The notes below the pieces were generated by a model, which saw only the letters and a program-made list of their open reading frames with translations, searched no databases and was not told the origin of the DNA. A DNA stretch of 7,289 nt from Actinomycetes bacterium (GTDB lineage: Bacteria > Actinomycetota > Acidimicrobiia > Acidimicrobiales > RAAP-2): positions 1 through 7,289 of the forward strand of contig JAJZSX010000082.1 of assembly GCA_021849435.1 (NCBI GenBank). Reading direction: 5' to 3'. The translations under genes were made by a program, and so were the position numbers. Below are positions 6,816-7,289 of the stretch, in pieces; position 1 is the first letter of the stretch, and the number at the start of each line of letters is the position of its first letter.

Positions 6816-7289
6816 TTGGACGCCCTTCGCCGAACCAGCCCGTAGAGGATCATCGTCACCGCGAGCACGACGAACATCCCGAGACCAACGGCGTAGCCGA
6901 CGTTCTCCTGGCCGGCGAGCTGGTTGCCGGCGAGCAGGGAACCGATCTGGATAGGTGCCAACGTCACGGTCCCGGCGGTCAGGGTCTCGGCGGTGGCGTA
7001 GGCGGCGAACCCGCTGCCAAAGAGCAGCAGCATCCCGCCGAGCACCGACGGCATCAGGACCGGGACGCCGACGTAGCGCCAGTAGCCCCAGCTCGACGCA
7101 CCCATGTTCTCGGCCGCTTCACGCCACGAGGGACGCAGACCCCCGAGGGCCGGAGTGATGACGAGGACCATGAGCGGCACCTGGAAGTACAGGTAGACGA
7201 GCGCCACGCCGTAGAAGGAATACAGGTTGAACCCGAAGTTCCACGGGTTGAGGTGGATCGCGCTCAACCACGCCGTGAGGATCCCCGTC
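6803..7289 (-). CDS. PotB-like ABC transporter permease (partial, N-terminus missing)
   Basis: This is the partner permease of the PotC-like protein. Only its last 161 residues are in the window; the frame is open to the right edge, starting TGILTAWLSA with no start codon that would suit a full gene. The TTG at 7267 is internal to the frame and not a credible start. The EAA loop is clear at fragment residues 57-80 (EAAENMGASSWG, then VGVPVLMP). Hydrophobic segments follow at about 81-101 and 133-153, and the chain ends with a basic RRRASKWLR. PotB-type permeases are usually about 280-310 residues, so roughly half is missing. Gene order permease, permease, ATPase with tight overlaps indicates a single operon. 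The binding protein probably lies upstream, outside the window. Confidence 0.92.
   Translation of the reverse strand, partial: TGILTAWLSAIHLNPWNFGFNLYSFYGVALVYLYFQVPLMVLVITPALGGLRPSWREAAENMGASSWGYWRYVGVPVLMPSVLGGMLLLFGSGFAAYATAETLTAGTVTLAPIQIGSLLAGNQLAGQENVGYAVGLGMFVVLAVTMILYGLVRRRASKWLR

Noticed and set aside
6803..7267. A complete short gene starting at TTG 7267
   Set aside because: The same frame continues without a stop to the window edge and encodes permease-like sequence (TGILTAWL), so this is the tail of a longer gene.

Overview
The window comes from a high-GC bacterium. GTG starts, short 4-nt gene overlaps and a Gram-positive style of ABC transporter organisation suggest an actinobacterial genome; this is inferred from composition and protein style, and no marker gene fixes the taxon. 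Every gene I can support lies on the minus strand, so the window reads right to left. I see no RNA genes, mobile elements, CRISPR arrays or long repeats.

Right part (7289 to 4861): the tail of an ABC importer operon of the spermidine/putrescine (PotABC) type. It holds the C-terminal part of a first permease (cut by the window edge), a complete second permease and a complete ATPase with a C-terminal TOBE-like region. The three genes overlap and probably form one transcript. Their binding protein is not in the window and would be expected upstream, beyond base 7289. A 9-bp GC-rich hairpin a few bases after the ATPase stop is a plausible terminator.

Left part (4780 to 1): a complete branched-chain amino acid (Liv/HAAT) type importer in the order livG, livF, livH, livM, joined by 1- to 4-nt start/stop overlaps. 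After a 98-nt gap comes a periplasmic-type (Peripla_BP_6) substrate-binding protein whose C-terminus runs off the left edge. The gap holds a weak promoter candidate and a small perfect hairpin just before the ribosome binding site, so the binding protein may be expressed partly independently of the membrane and ATPase genes.

Together the window encodes two nutrient importers back to back. One is for an organic cation or a similar small solute, with the substrate unproven. The other is for branched-chain amino acids or a related amide or carboxylate. I found no convincing undescribed system. The points most worth a second look are the binding protein's lack of a lipobox cysteine, its position last in the operon, the divergent signature motif in LivG, and the N-terminal extension of LivM.
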